DNA of 44,663 nucleotides from contig JBGSON010000021.1 in NCBI GenBank assembly GCA_041739085.1, positions 1 to 44,663 of the forward strand, in the 5' to 3' direction. A program made the translations under genes and the position numbers. The DNA is from JBGSON01 sp041739085 (GTDB taxonomy: Bacteria > Patescibacteriota > Gracilibacteria > CAIRYL01). Under the pieces are notes generated by a model. It was not told the DNA's origin, ran no database searches, and was given only the letters and a program-made list of their open reading frames with translations. Shown one piece after another: positions 7,466 to 16,700 of this stretch. Within the stretch, counting starts at the first letter, position 1, and each line of letters opens with the position of its first letter.

Positions 7466-8818
7466 ATGTTCTGCGACGAGACTGAAATCACCATGACTGC
7501 CGGAAACGGAGGGGGCGGATGCATGTCATTCCACCGGGAAAAGTATATGCCGAAAGGCGGCCCGGACGGCGGGAACGGCGGAAAGGGCGGCGATGTTATC
7601 CTCAGGGCGAACGAGAATCTGAACTCTCTCATCGATCTCCACACGAGGAAACAATTCCGGGCGGATCACGGGCGATCCGGTTCCGGGAACAATCGCTACG
7701 GAGAAGCGGCTGAGGATCTTATTCTCGAAGTCCCCTGCGGAACGATCGTGAAAAATGCGGAATCAGGGAAGATCATCGGGGATCTCCGGGCTCCGCTCAT
7801 GACCCTTGTCGTTGCCACAGGCGGACGCGGAGGATACGGGAATGCCCATTTCACGACTTCAACGAGACAATGCCCCCGTTTTGCAGAACTCGGGGAACCG
7901 GGAGTCTCTGTAAAGGTCCACCTCGAACTCAAACTCGTTGCGGATGTCGGGATCATCGGAGTCCCCTCCTCCGGAAAATCTACGCTCATCTCCAAGATCT
8001 CCGCAGCGAAGCCAAAGATCGGCGACTTCCCTTTTACGACGCTCATCCCGAATCTCGGCGTGTCGCGCCTTTCGGAAGGCCGGTCTCTTGTCGTCTGCGA
8101 TGTCCCGGGACTTATTGAAGGAGCGCACGAAGGAAAAGGGCTCGGCGATAAGTTTTTAAAACACATCACGAGGTCCCGCGTCATCGTCCATCTCGTCGAT
8201 GTCACGCGCGATGACTCGGCGGAAGATTACCGGATCATCCGGGAGGAACTCAAGAAATATTCCCGGGAACTTTTTCGGAAACGCGAGATCATTGTCCTTT
8301 CTAAGATCGACGTACTCCAGAAAGATTCTGATCTCTTAAAGATGCTCGTCCAGGACTTCTCGAAAAAAACCGGTGTCCCGAAGAAACAGATTTTTGCGGT
8401 CTCCTCTCTCACCGGAGAAAACCTGAACCTTCTCCTGGAAAAGATGTGGGCAGTGACGGAGGAAGAAAAGAAAAAAGAAAGGAAAAAAACAGGACCCCGT
8501 TCTCCCGAGAGAGTCGTCCTCCGACCTCATCTTCTGGAAAAATCATCAAATGCCCGCGAGTACACGATCGTCCCCGAAAAAGGAGGATTTCGGATTGAAG
8601 GAGCGAGGATCAATCAAATCGCGGTGATGACAGACTTCGGAAACATCGAAGGAGTCCTCCGTCTCCGGGATGTACTCCGGAAAGTCGGGATCGAACGCGA
8701 CCTGTTGCGGTCCAAGGCATTGATCGGAACGAAAATCTATTTCGGCGAGAAAGTGCTTGATTTCGTCCCCGCGGTCATGAAAAGATCGCATAAGTCACCC
8801 CGTTCCCAGCAGAAATGA
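7466..8818 (+). CDS. obgE: Obg-family GTPase
   Basis: 450 aa. Ribosome-associated GTPase needed for 50S maturation. The N-terminal Gly-rich Obg fold is unmistakable (GNGGGGCMSFHREKYMPKGG, then GGNGGKGGDV). The G domain begins near residue 165 with G1 GVPSSGKST, where most Obg proteins have GxPNAGKST. It continues with DVPGLIEGAHEGKGLG (G3) and LSKID (G4). The C-terminal OCT domain is present (YTIVPEKGGFRIEG to FGEKVLDF), followed by a short basic tail. The start gives MFCDETEITM, matching the family N-terminus. It overlaps pth by 4 bp (ATGA). Confidence 0.96.
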   Translation: MFCDETEITMTAGNGGGGCMSFHREKYMPKGGPDGGNGGKGGDVILRANENLNSLIDLHTRKQFRADHGRSGSGNNRYGEAAEDLILEVPCGTIVKNAESGKIIGDLRAPLMTLVVATGGRGGYGNAHFTTSTRQCPRFAELGEPGVSVKVHLELKLVADVGIIGVPSSGKSTLISKISAAKPKIGDFPFTTLIPNLGVSRLSEGRSLVVCDVPGLIEGAHEGKGLGDKFLKHITRSRVIVHLVDVTRDDSAEDYRIIREELKKYSRELFRKREIIVLSKIDVLQKDSDLLKMLVQDFSKKTGVPKKQIFAVSSLTGENLNLLLEKMWAVTEEEKKKERKKTGPRSPERVVLRPHLLEKSSNAREYTIVPEKGGFRIEGARINQIAVMTDFGNIEGVLRLRDVLRKVGIERDLLRSKALIGTKIYFGEKVLDFVPAVMKRSHKSPRSQQK

Positions 8819-9378
8819 TCCCTTCGCAGCTCATCGTCTTTCTCGGAAACATCGGCAAAAAATATGAGAGAACGCGGCATAACGCGGGATTCCTCTTCGG
8901 CGATTATCTCCGGAAAGAGTGGGGATTTTCGGAGTGGAAAGAAGAGAAGAAGTTTTCCGGATCGGTGAGCGAGGGAGTGCGGAATGATGAAAAAATTCTT
9001 TTCTTAAAGCCTGGGACATTTATGAATCTTTCGGGAAAATCGGTTCAGGAAGCGAGAAGCTTTTTCAAAATCGCTCCGGAAAATATCTTCATCTGCTACG
9101 ACGATAAAGATATGGAATTCGGGAAAATCCGCTCGCGGAAAACGGGAAGTTCCGGCGGCCACAACGGAATGGAGAGTTGTATCAACATGCTCGCAACTCA
9201 GGATCTGCAGAGGCTTAAGATCGGCACGGACTCGCCGTTGCGCCAGCTCATCGGGGACACCGCGGATTTCGTGCTTTCGAATTTCCAGGAAGAGGAGTGG
9301 AAGATACTCCCGGGTGTTTTCAAAGAAGCCGAAAAGAAACTTGCGGAGCTTATGGATGAAGAGAAAGAAGATGAATAA
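8815..9378 (+). CDS. pth: Peptidyl-tRNA hydrolase
   Basis: 187 aa. Releases peptides from prematurely dropped peptidyl-tRNA. Visible catalytic and binding elements are the conserved Asn in FLGNIG (usually GLGNPG, so Pro is replaced by Ile), the catalytic His in RTRHNAGF, LKPGTFMNLSG, the catalytic Asp in CYDDKDMEFG, and the GSSGGHNGMES loop. Length matches the family. The ATGA overlap with obgE indicates coupled translation of two ribosome-quality genes. Confidence 0.95.
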   Translation: MIPSQLIVFLGNIGKKYERTRHNAGFLFGDYLRKEWGFSEWKEEKKFSGSVSEGVRNDEKILFLKPGTFMNLSGKSVQEARSFFKIAPENIFICYDDKDMEFGKIRSRKTGSSGGHNGMESCINMLATQDLQRLKIGTDSPLRQLIGDTADFVLSNFQEEEWKILPGVFKEAEKKLAELMDEEKEDE

Positions 9379-9440
9379 TTCTCAGGGTCTCTGTGAGGCG
9401 TCTCTCCTGATGTGCCCCATGGGAAGGGTCACCTGAGAAT
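9378..9440. repeat. Inverted repeat after pth
   Basis: ATTCTCAGG (9378-9386) and CCTGAGAAT (9432-9440) are perfect complements 45 nt apart, with a GC-rich interior. There is no immediate T-run, so termination of obgE-pth by a simple intrinsic terminator is not clear. The next T-rich stretch is near 9500. The remaining bases to 9622 show no gene. Confidence 0.5.
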
Positions 9441-9622
9441 GGGGCTCTCAAGGAACAGACATTCCAAAGAACAGGCGCTGCAATGCAACACCCTTCTCTT
9501 TTTTAATCATCCCAGGGAAGATTCATCTCCAGCGCTCTCTTAATTTTCCCGCATACATCATTTGACATCAATGGTCTTCCGGAGTACATTCACCCATCCT
9601 TCAACTTTTCCTTTTGTGTGAT

Positions 9623-9979
9623 ATGTCTGAAGCTCCAACACATCTTCCGGAAACGCCTCAAGACCAAAGGGACACGCCTTTCTTTCAGTTTATTGATGCC
9701 ACGACCATACGATTTGAAACAGCCGTCGAAAACTATGATGTTGAAGATTTGAAGGCACTCCAGTGGGAACTGAAAGACAAAGAAGCGGCGATACTCCGGG
9801 ATACGGCAATGCCAGACAGGAACCCCTGGCTTGCGTTTCTCCAGTACATACTGAATGAATGCTTCACCGGCATCCGGTCGGTGCAATTCATTCGGCTCAT
9901 TCTTCAGCTCCGGGGACAACTGACAACGAAAGGAAGTTCTTCTGCTCAGCCGGACCGGAAGAGCGAGGTGGACTCTTAA
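9623..9979 (+). CDS. Hypothetical protein, 118 aa
   Basis: Taken from the ATG at 9623 (MSEAPTHLPE). A TTG nine bases earlier is a weaker choice. It is acidic and helical, with no membrane segment. The central part is DVEDLKALQWELKDKEAAIL, and the C-terminus is a Ser/Lys-rich tail. The opposite strand is also open over most of this stretch, but this strand's product has the more protein-like composition. It lies between pth and rpsU. Family not recognised. Confidence 0.45.
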   Translation: MSEAPTHLPETPQDQRDTPFFQFIDATTIRFETAVENYDVEDLKALQWELKDKEAAILRDTAMPDRNPWLAFLQYILNECFTGIRSVQFIRLILQLRGQLTTKGSSSAQPDRKSEVDS

Positions 9980-10051
9980 AATTATGAGATTTCAATCTGC
10001 CTGCTTGCCCACCTGGCCTTTTTCCAACATGAACATTTCCCTTCATTCCCC

Positions 10052-10080
10052 TTGCATTCATGCTCCATTTCTGAAACAAT
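10052..10080 (+). promoter_or_regulatory. rpsU promoter
   Basis: TTGCAT (10052-10057), a 17-bp spacer ending in TGA, then AACAAT (10075-10080). This is an extended -10 arrangement seen at several other genes in the window. It predicts an RNA start about 25 nt before the rpsU ATG. Confidence 0.65.
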
Positions 10081-10111
10081 CCGTAGGCATTTTTTCCTTT
10101 TGGAGGATCCT

Positions 10112-10321
10112 ATGACTATCTACGCAGTAAAAAGAGACAGCGAAACGAATGAGCGACTCATCAAGCGATTCAAGAAGCAAGTCCAGAACTCGCGCATCAT
10201 CCAGGAAGTCCGCACGAGAAAATATCATACGGCTACTCCGAAAAAAAGAATTACGAGAATAAAAGCGATCATGCGCGAACAATTCCGCGAAAAGAGGGCG
10301 AAGGAACAGTTCTACGCTTAG
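10112..10321 (+). CDS. rpsU: 30S ribosomal protein bS21
   Basis: 69 aa, strongly basic. The N-terminal AVKRDSETNERLIKRFKKQV matches bS21, as do RTRKYHTATPKKR and a Lys/Arg-rich helix. The start is fixed by a good Shine-Dalgarno (TGGAGGAT) 5 bp before the ATG, one of few in this window. In many bacteria rpsU leads the rpsU-dnaG-rpoD operon. Here dnaG-rpoD is about 31 kb away and rpsU has its own promoter. Confidence 0.93.
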   Translation: MTIYAVKRDSETNERLIKRFKKQVQNSRIIQEVRTRKYHTATPKKRITRIKAIMREQFREKRAKEQFYA

Positions 10322-10377
10322 TACCAGCCTTTGTCATTTCTCAGACTTCTCCTCTTGAATGGATGAGGATGGGTTTT

Positions 10378-11781
10378 TTATTTTGATGGTCTCCTCTCTT
10401 TCCGATCCCGTGAAGAAGTCCTTTTCTTCTTGCCGGTGAGGTACGGGTTTTTCTGAGTCACAAACTCCATGATAATGGGAGTCCCGTTGAATCCGAACGC
10501 ATCCCTCATCCGGTTCTCGATATATCTCCTGGAAGAAAAATGAAGCCGGTCGAGCTGACTCCCGGAAAATACGAATTTCGGCGGCGACACCTGCACCTGC
10601 GTCCCGTATTTGACCCTCGGATGTGCGTTTTTTGTGCCGGAGAGAGGATGGAGTCCCTGCATCTCCTGGAGGAAAATATTGAATTCCGCGGTCGGGATCC
10701 TCATCCTCCGGAATCCGGCGATCTCATCGGTGAGAGGAAATAGTTTCGGGATGTTCTTTCCCTCGAGCGCGGAAAGGAAAAGAACCGGCGCCCAGGGAAC
10801 AAAAGGAAGCTCGTACCGCATGTTCGCAAGGAATTTCTTCTGTTCTTCTTCCCCTTTTTCCTGAAGGTCCCATTTGTTCACACCGAGGATGAGGCCGGTA
10901 TTTGACTCGAGGACATGTTCGATGATGTGTTTGTCCTGATGGGTCACCCCCTCCGTTGCGTCAATGAGAAGAAGCGCGACGTCGGCGCGCTGGAGACTCG
11001 TGAGCGCGCGCATGATCGCAAGGCTTTCGAGGTCTTCTTCGATCTTTGATTTTCTCCTGAGCCCCGCGGTATCGATAAGCCGGTACTTTTTTCCGTCCTT
11101 CGTGATCGGGATGTCCGTCGTATCTCTCGTCGTTCCCGCGACTTCGGAAACGATCCTGAGATTCGACTTCGTGATCGCATTCACGATCGATGATTTTCCG
11201 ACATTCGGCCTCCCGATGATCGCGATGCTGATCTCATCTTCGTCTCTCTCCGGATCCTTCCGGAATCCTCTCTGAAAAAGCTCGCGCTCCACGGCATTCA
11301 CCAGCTTCGCGAGTCCGGAATTATGGATCGCGGAAACGAGATACGGATCACCTTCTCCGATGGCAAGAGACATGATCTCTTCCGGAGTCGTTCCGTGGAT
11401 CTTCCCGTCGTATTTTGTCCCGATGAGGAAGATCGGTTTCTTCCCGGATCGTTTCCGGAGGAGGTCCACTACTGCTTCGTCTCCCGAGGTGAGCTCTCTC
11501 TTGGTGTCGAGGCAAAAGAGGATGATATCCGCTTCCTCGATCGCGATCCTCGCCTGAGACTGGACGTCTTCTTCGATCCCGCTCTCCTCTTCCCCGAACT
11601 GGAGTCCGCCGGTGTCCACAAAAAGGATGTCGACGGAATCTCCTTCATATCTCGCGGAAACAGGATCGCGCGTCGTTCCGGAGACCGGGCTCTCGATGGC
11701 GATCCTCCTCCCGATGATCCGGTTGAAGAGCGTCGATTTTCCGACATTTGGCCGGCCGATGATCGCGGCGACTGCTGGCAT
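10378..11781 (-). CDS. der: Ribosome-assembly GTPase Der (EngA)
   Basis: 467 aa with two consecutive G domains, the family hallmark. G1 motifs are IIGRPNVGKSTLF (residues 7-19) and IIGRPNVGKSSIV (about 190). Other motifs are SGTTRDP and AGTTRDT, DTGGLQF and DTAGLRRK, and NKWD in the second domain. The first-domain G4 reads GTKYD instead of NKxD. The C-terminal KH-like domain (GTQVQVSPPKFVFSG) ends in a basic tail. Der acts in 50S assembly. It is monocistronic on the minus strand and converges with rpsU. Confidence 0.96.
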   Translation of the reverse strand: MPAVAAIIGRPNVGKSTLFNRIIGRRIAIESPVSGTTRDPVSARYEGDSVDILFVDTGGLQFGEEESGIEEDVQSQARIAIEEADIILFCLDTKRELTSGDEAVVDLLRKRSGKKPIFLIGTKYDGKIHGTTPEEIMSLAIGEGDPYLVSAIHNSGLAKLVNAVERELFQRGFRKDPERDEDEISIAIIGRPNVGKSSIVNAITKSNLRIVSEVAGTTRDTTDIPITKDGKKYRLIDTAGLRRKSKIEEDLESLAIMRALTSLQRADVALLLIDATEGVTHQDKHIIEHVLESNTGLILGVNKWDLQEKGEEEQKKFLANMRYELPFVPWAPVLFLSALEGKNIPKLFPLTDEIAGFRRMRIPTAEFNIFLQEMQGLHPLSGTKNAHPRVKYGTQVQVSPPKFVFSGSQLDRLHFSSRRYIENRMRDAFGFNGTPIIMEFVTQKNPYLTGKKKRTSSRDRKERRPSK

Positions 11782-11802
11782 AAGAAAAATATAGGCGGGG
11801 AA

Positions 11803-11832
11803 AGTATGTCATGGATTCGTTGTTCCTGCAAT
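11803..11832 (-). promoter_or_regulatory. der promoter
   Basis: On the minus strand TTGCAG (11832-11827), then an 18-bp spacer ending TGA, then CATACT (11808-11803). It sits about 22 bp before the der ATG. Confidence 0.55.
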
Positions 11833-11861
11833 TTTTCCCTTTTTGTCATGCTGGTTTTTTG

Positions 11862-11885
11862 TCATCCCGTCCCGCTGAGCGGGAT
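11862..11885. repeat. REP-like hairpin, type 1
   Basis: Contains TCCCGC-TGA-GCGGGA (11871-11885) preceded by GTCATCCCG. The 18-nt core CCGTCCCGCTGAGCGGGA recurs exactly in the repeat near 41389. Confidence 0.7.
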
Positions 11886-11890
11886 TTTGA

Positions 11891-12658
11891 GCTGGGGCAA
11901 CTCTTCCTGAGTTGCCCCTCTTCGTTTGAGTCCTCACTCCAATCAATTCGCGACATCGGAAGTCTTTTTATATACCAGCAATCCTTATCGGCTGATGGGG
12001 ATTTGCAGATGACCAATACCAACGCTGAGGCTCGAGAACATACTGTTTCCGCACGGGATTATGATGGATGTAATCAGCTTTCTGTTCCAGGAAATCCTCT
12101 GCTTCAATAAGTTTTGGGAAATTAGTTTCCTCCCAGAATTTATATTTTCCATTTCGTTTCGGGAAGAGATCATCAACCCCAGGTTCTGTCGAAGTGATGT
12201 TTTTTAGTATTTCGCGTGGCGTAAATTTCTTGAAGTCACAAAGAACTCGGATGAGATCGGGCGCGCGGGCGATCAGATGTATGTGATTTATCATGAACAC
12301 ATAGGCAAATATTTCGAGCCCTTTGTGTTTCTGGCAATATTGGAGCGATTCAGCAAGAATATTCCAGCGACTGTGTCTGTCGAGAACGTAGAACCAATGC
12401 TGGACAGTACAGGTGATGAAATGATGCCAATGGCAAAAATCCTTCGAGATGCGTGGAGATGACATGCAGATTATGGTGAGAGGAGCGCATCAAATATATT
12501 CCTGAGAAACTGAAACTTGCTGATAGCTCCAAGTTGAGAAGGACTGCAGTGGAAGGCGCATCCATTCTTCCTGCAGCACAAATAGTGTTATTGGCGTCCG
12601 ACAACGGGTAATGAGGACACAACGGTTAAGGGGCAACTCAGGAAGAGTTGCCCCAGCG
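11891..12658. mobile_element. RAYT unit bounded by inverted 29-bp hairpins
   Basis: Both ends are copies of one hairpin: 11891-11919 and its exact reverse complement at 12630-12658. Each has a perfect 10-bp stem (GGGGCAACTC / GAGTTGCCCC) and a 5-nt loop. Between them lies one intact Y1 transposase. This is the organisation of REP-associated tyrosine transposases. The left end is flanked by a second hairpin type (11862-11885), and the right end abuts the open frame of an IS30-type remnant. Confidence 0.8.
11968..12465 (-). CDS. REP-associated tyrosine transposase (Y1/HUH family)
   Basis: 165 aa. It nicks and joins single-stranded DNA at REP hairpins. The HUH motif is visible as MINHIHLIAR (about residue 60). 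The catalytic Tyr is expected in the RAYT signature KADYIHHNPVRKQYV (about 130-144), and YWSSA follows as in the family. Full length with no frameshift, so it is potentially active. It is enclosed by two inverted REP hairpins. The promoter is not obvious. A stand-alone IS200/IS605 TnpA is less likely because of the YIHxNPVR signature. Confidence 0.88.
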   Translation of the reverse strand: MSSPRISKDFCHWHHFITCTVQHWFYVLDRHSRWNILAESLQYCQKHKGLEIFAYVFMINHIHLIARAPDLIRVLCDFKKFTPREILKNITSTEPGVDDLFPKRNGKYKFWEETNFPKLIEAEDFLEQKADYIHHNPVRKQYVLEPQRWYWSSANPHQPIRIAGI

Positions 12659-12795
12659 CAGTTTTTTCTCACTTCACGAGATATGACGGTGTGATCCCGC
12701 CTGAGCATCTCACCAATCTCCCGATATGATTTGTTCTGTATAAGCATCTCTTCTACGATCTTTCGATCTTCATAAGTAATAATCTTGTGTGACAT
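12490..12795 (-). pseudogene. IS30-type transposase N-terminal remnant, fused into REP hairpin
   Basis: The first ~45 residues (MSHKIITYEDRKIVEEML, then YREIGEMLRRDHTVISREVRKN) are the helix-turn-helix of IS30-family transposases. After KNCA the frame runs into the right REP hairpin (12630-12658) and then reads low-complexity residues to a stop at 12490. The DDE domain is absent, and no continuation is visible on the far side of the RAYT unit. It is most simply a truncated gene bordering the RAYT insertion. A free-standing small HTH regulator is possible but less likely. Confidence 0.7.
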
Positions 12796-12874
12796 AAACC
12801 TAAAAGAAATAGCATGCGTATTTTACTTTTAGGTGGTGCAACTAATTATTGAATGTAGTACAGAAAAGAAAAAG

Positions 12875-12903
12875 TGGAAAAAGAAATCGGAATATGATAA
12901 AAT
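12875..12903 (+). promoter_or_regulatory. Promoter of the 204-aa anchored protein gene
   Basis: TGGAAA (12875-12880), 17-bp spacer ending TGA, TAAAAT (12898-12903). The -35 is weak, but the extended -10 is identical to that of the giant gene at 13655-13683. Confidence 0.55.
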
Positions 12904-12930
12904 AATCTGAAATAAATTTTTCCTTTCCCT

Positions 12931-13545
12931 ATGAAAACCACAAATAGACTCCTTCAAAAAGCCGCAGAACTCTTCCGGGAGACATCGAAATTCGCCATGG
13001 CGGCAGTCATGGGCGGGCTCATCGTTCTTACCGGATCATATGTTCTCGGCGCATGGTCGGGCACCACACCGCATAAAGAAAACTTTGCTGAGGGAGGAAT
13101 CCTTGATGAAACGGATTGGAATGAGCTGGCAAAAGATGTAAATATGCTGAAAAAAATATTTGCTCCGACAGCGAGCGGAGGTCAGCCGGAACTCATCTAC
13201 ACGAAACCACATTCGTTGACTTTTGATCATACTACCAATCAGAACCAATCGGATATGAAACCACCGAAAGGAAGCAGTACGGCAAAGTGCGAGACGGGCG
13301 ATATTTTGCTTTCCTGCGGATTTGAAGAGCTCTGGAATTATCCCACTTGCGATCCAATAGCAAACTCCTTCGTTAACTACTTTATGTTTTCTCGTGTCCA
13401 TGGGATAGAAATTACTCATGACCTCGGCATTGCAGTACTTATGGAGGACAATGAATGCAGAATATGGCTGCGAGGTAGGGTCCCCTGCTATGGAGAAGAC
13501 CACTCATTTAAACTCCTTGCCCGGTGTCTCAGAATCACCCCGTGA
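12931..13545 (+). CDS. Membrane-anchored Cys-containing surface protein, unknown
   Basis: 204 aa. One hydrophobic segment near residues 22-41 (FAMAAVMGGLIVLTGSYVLG) acts as a signal or signal-anchor. It is followed by GILDETDWNELAKDVNMLKKIF, a helix resembling the stem of pilin-like or tail-like CPR proteins. The C-terminal domain has seven Cys (CETGDILLSCGF, YPTCDP, NECR, VPCYG, RCL), suggesting an extracytoplasmic disulfide-stabilised head. Start ATG follows CTTTCCCT with no SD. It is first in the co-directional surface-protein cluster but ends with its own terminator. Family not recognised. Confidence 0.75.
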   Translation: MKTTNRLLQKAAELFRETSKFAMAAVMGGLIVLTGSYVLGAWSGTTPHKENFAEGGILDETDWNELAKDVNMLKKIFAPTASGGQPELIYTKPHSLTFDHTTNQNQSDMKPPKGSSTAKCETGDILLSCGFEELWNYPTCDPIANSFVNYFMFSRVHGIEITHDLGIAVLMEDNECRIWLRGRVPCYGEDHSFKLLARCLRITP

Positions 13546-13577
13546 AGATATGGAAATATTTCATGATTTTTATGGAA

Positions 13578-13607
13578 AAGCACTGCCCGAAAAAGCGGTG
13601 CTTTTTT
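13578..13607 (+). terminator. Intrinsic terminator after 12931-13545
   Basis: A 9-bp stem AAGCACTGC / GCGGTGCTT (one G-T pair) with loop CCGAAAAA, directly followed by T6 (13602-13607). Confidence 0.85.
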
Positions 13608-13654
13608 AAGTTTTGATTTTTCCTATTTTTTGCCTTGCGTCAAGCACTCATCGC

Positions 13655-13683
13655 TTGTGAAAAAGCCTAAAATTTGATAAAAT
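13655..13683 (+). promoter_or_regulatory. Promoter of the giant surface-protein operon
   Basis: TTGTGA (13655-13660), 17-bp spacer ending TGA, TAAAAT (13678-13683). It predicts a leader of about 28 nt before the ATG at 13718. No SD precedes that ATG. Confidence 0.7.
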
Positions 13684-13717
13684 AGTATGATTTTTTCGAA
13701 AAAATCTCAAAACCGAT

Positions 13718-16700
13718 ATGAAAAAGTTATTGTATTCGTGGAAAAAGTTCAGCATAGCCGGAGGATTCCTCCTCGGGGTCGGGCTCATGCTCCTCTACGT
13801 CGCACAGAACACATCCCTTTTCAAAGCCGCCATTACCGAAGATGCGGTGTGCGGTCCGGCAGATGGCCAAGGATATACTCAGGAGCCGCCTGCAGTTGAT
13901 TTGTGTGATGTCGGTGCAAGTTCGAATGTCACTTACTCTTCTTCCAGCTGGTCATGGACATGCCAGGCGGGCACGACTGTATCCTGCGAGGCGTATACCA
14001 TGTCTCCTGCGATCAATGGTCAGTGCGGGTCTGCTCATGATCATACCTACAGCACCAATCTCTCGGGCGATAGTCCGAATCTCTGCAGTGTCGGGACCGT
14101 GGACGATTTCATCGTAACGACATCTGGTTGGGAGTGGACCTGTGCGGGAATAGACGGCGGCGACAACCCTGCCTGCTGGGCTTTTACAGATGATCCTGCC
14201 GCTTGCGGATCAGCGGAAGATACTCCTTCGCTCACAAAGCCGAACGCAGATCTCTGTAATGTTGGTGCACCCTCTGCGGTCGAACCTATACCCAATCAAG
14301 GATATTGGGGATGGACCTGCCAAGGACATGGAGCAATGTTCAACTGGGACTATTGCAGCGCACCTTTTGCCGATGCAAGTTTGTGTGCTGACTGCGCTTC
14401 GACAACATGTGACCCGACCGAAATCGGAACGATGTGCGATCAGGCGTGTTATGAAAATGACGATGGATTCAAAACATGCGCTTTTACCAACAATGGATGT
14501 TATGCGACGGCGGCCTGTGAACTCGCATGCGTCAATAATTCAGATTGTTCTCCGATCTGTGTCGGAGATAATCTCTGCACACAGGTTTGCTCCGGATCAA
14601 ATGAATGCCAGGCGAGCTCAAACTGTGAGTACTCGGAAGTGTGCGCAGGATCCGATGAAACCGGACTCACCATTGTGTTGAAACCGAACAAAGCAATCAT
14701 TCAGATCGGAGAAAAAGTGACGATCTCCGCCATCGCAAAAAACCTTCCCACTTCGGGAGGGGATTTTGTGATCATGAAAGAAAGTTACGATGCAAATCTT
14801 CTCTCTGTGGATCAGGCGAAATTTCCGAGCGGCTGCACCCATGAAGTTATTGCTGATATTGGGGTGATCCATTGCCAATGGGCTCCAAGAAGCGGTGTCT
14901 CAGAACTCATATTTTCAATCGAAGCAACAGGGTTGCAGTATGGAACAGCAAAGAGCACTGCGGAAATCACTCATCTGAGCGATTCTGACACTGATGATAA
15001 GACTGTTCAAATCGCTGTAGGAGCGATCCCGAATAATATGCAGACCGTCGGAACCGGATTTGGGAACGAGACAATTCATTCGAGCGGAGTAACCGGTGCA
15101 TTTTCATTTAAACTCGGCGTTGCGGGAGCAGGCGGTTCGGATGATGCCGAATGCCTAGAGTTCAATCCCTCAAAAACATCGTATACGACTGCTGAGACTC
15201 CCAGTTTCATATACACCACAAACTCAGCAACAGATCATGTCATTCTTCAGGGAACCAATGCTCCTACTGCATCTCTTCCAAAAGATGGAACTGTAAATCT
15301 TACTGGTCCTCTGACAACCATAGGGAATTACAACTATAATCTTCTCCCCTATAATGCGGCTAATGTTGCAGGGACGTCATGCACAAAAACCATTCCCGTA
15401 ACCGCTCCGACCACATGCACTTATCCGAGCCCGGCCGGATGTCCGACCTTTATGTGCAAGGGAAAAGAAAGCTGTCCTCCGGCATGCGTTGACAGTGCTT
15501 GCCAGGCTTCATCGAGCGGTTGTTCGTATGTAAAGAACCAATGCGGCGCGCAGTGCGCGACGAATGCCGATTGCGGTTCTGAATGTGTGGGAACGCTCAT
15601 GTGCGACTTCGCCTGCAACAGCGGTGTCTGCGAAGCGACTTCGAGCTGCCAGGCGGATGAATCCTGCGGTTCAGAATGTGAAAGCGACAGCGACTGCACC
15701 GGAACACAGTGCTTCGGCGGTCAGGTCTGCAATCTGAAATGCAATGACGCAACGGGACAATGCGTGGTGAATGAAGCAGCCTGCAACTCAATAGGCGGAC
15801 AATGCGGGACAGAATGCGCGGCACAGGCCGATTGTCCGATCTATTCCTGCAATACCCAGACGAAACAGAAATGCGATTATGATTGCATGGATAATACATG
15901 CACGGTGAGCACCCGGTGTTTCTTCGAAATCGGGATATGCGGTTACTATCCCGGGCTCACTCTCTCTCCTCCGATCCAGAATGTTCTCACTGGTCAGATC
16001 CCGAGTCCTATCCGGATCACGGGAGGGCTTTGTCCGTATAGCGTCGAGATCTTCAAAGAATATGACGGAGCGGGAAACGAGTCTCCAGGAGCAACAGGAC
16101 TTGCTCCCACTCTCGCGTGGGAACCCGGCGCTGATTGTGACGGAGATGAAAGCACCAGAGATCTGACGATGATCACGTTCTTGACTCCGGCAACGGGAGA
16201 AGGTTCGATCATCCTCCGGGTCACTGATTCTCAGCTTCCTGATCCCGCCGAAGCATTTACCACGATCGTCGTCGATGTCATGCCCAATCTCGCGATGATC
16301 GACGGGTTTTATGTAAAATCACTCTGCGACCATCGGATGAAAACAGAAGGCGATCCGGTGATCGTGGGAGAGATCTGCACGCTCATCGCATATGTGGTTT
16401 ATGACAATGACGATAACGGAACGATCGATCAGGAACGGGATGTTTCACGCTGGGTCTATTGGGAGGGATTCGAGGAAGTCGGTGTTTTTGTCGACGGAGA
16501 CACTCTCGGAAGACCAAACGGAAAATCCGATCTCTTCGTCATCCCGAGAGCTCTCTCGGCTGATCCCGTAACAGATGCTGAAATCACTGCTCTCCTTCTT
16601 CTCGCGGGAGATATCGATGATCCCGATCCGGTCACCATCAGAGGGTATACAACGAATATACCGGATGGCGTTTCCGGAGATCCGATTGAATTCGACATCG

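Noticed and set aside
10330..10380. Possible rpsU terminator (CCTC...GAGG before a T-run)
   Set aside because: Only a 4-bp uninterrupted stem with a mismatch; too weak to list.
13687..13899. Short frame starting 31 bp before the giant gene
   Set aside because: Out of frame with the giant protein, starts at the predicted RNA start, and yields an Arg-rich peptide without features.
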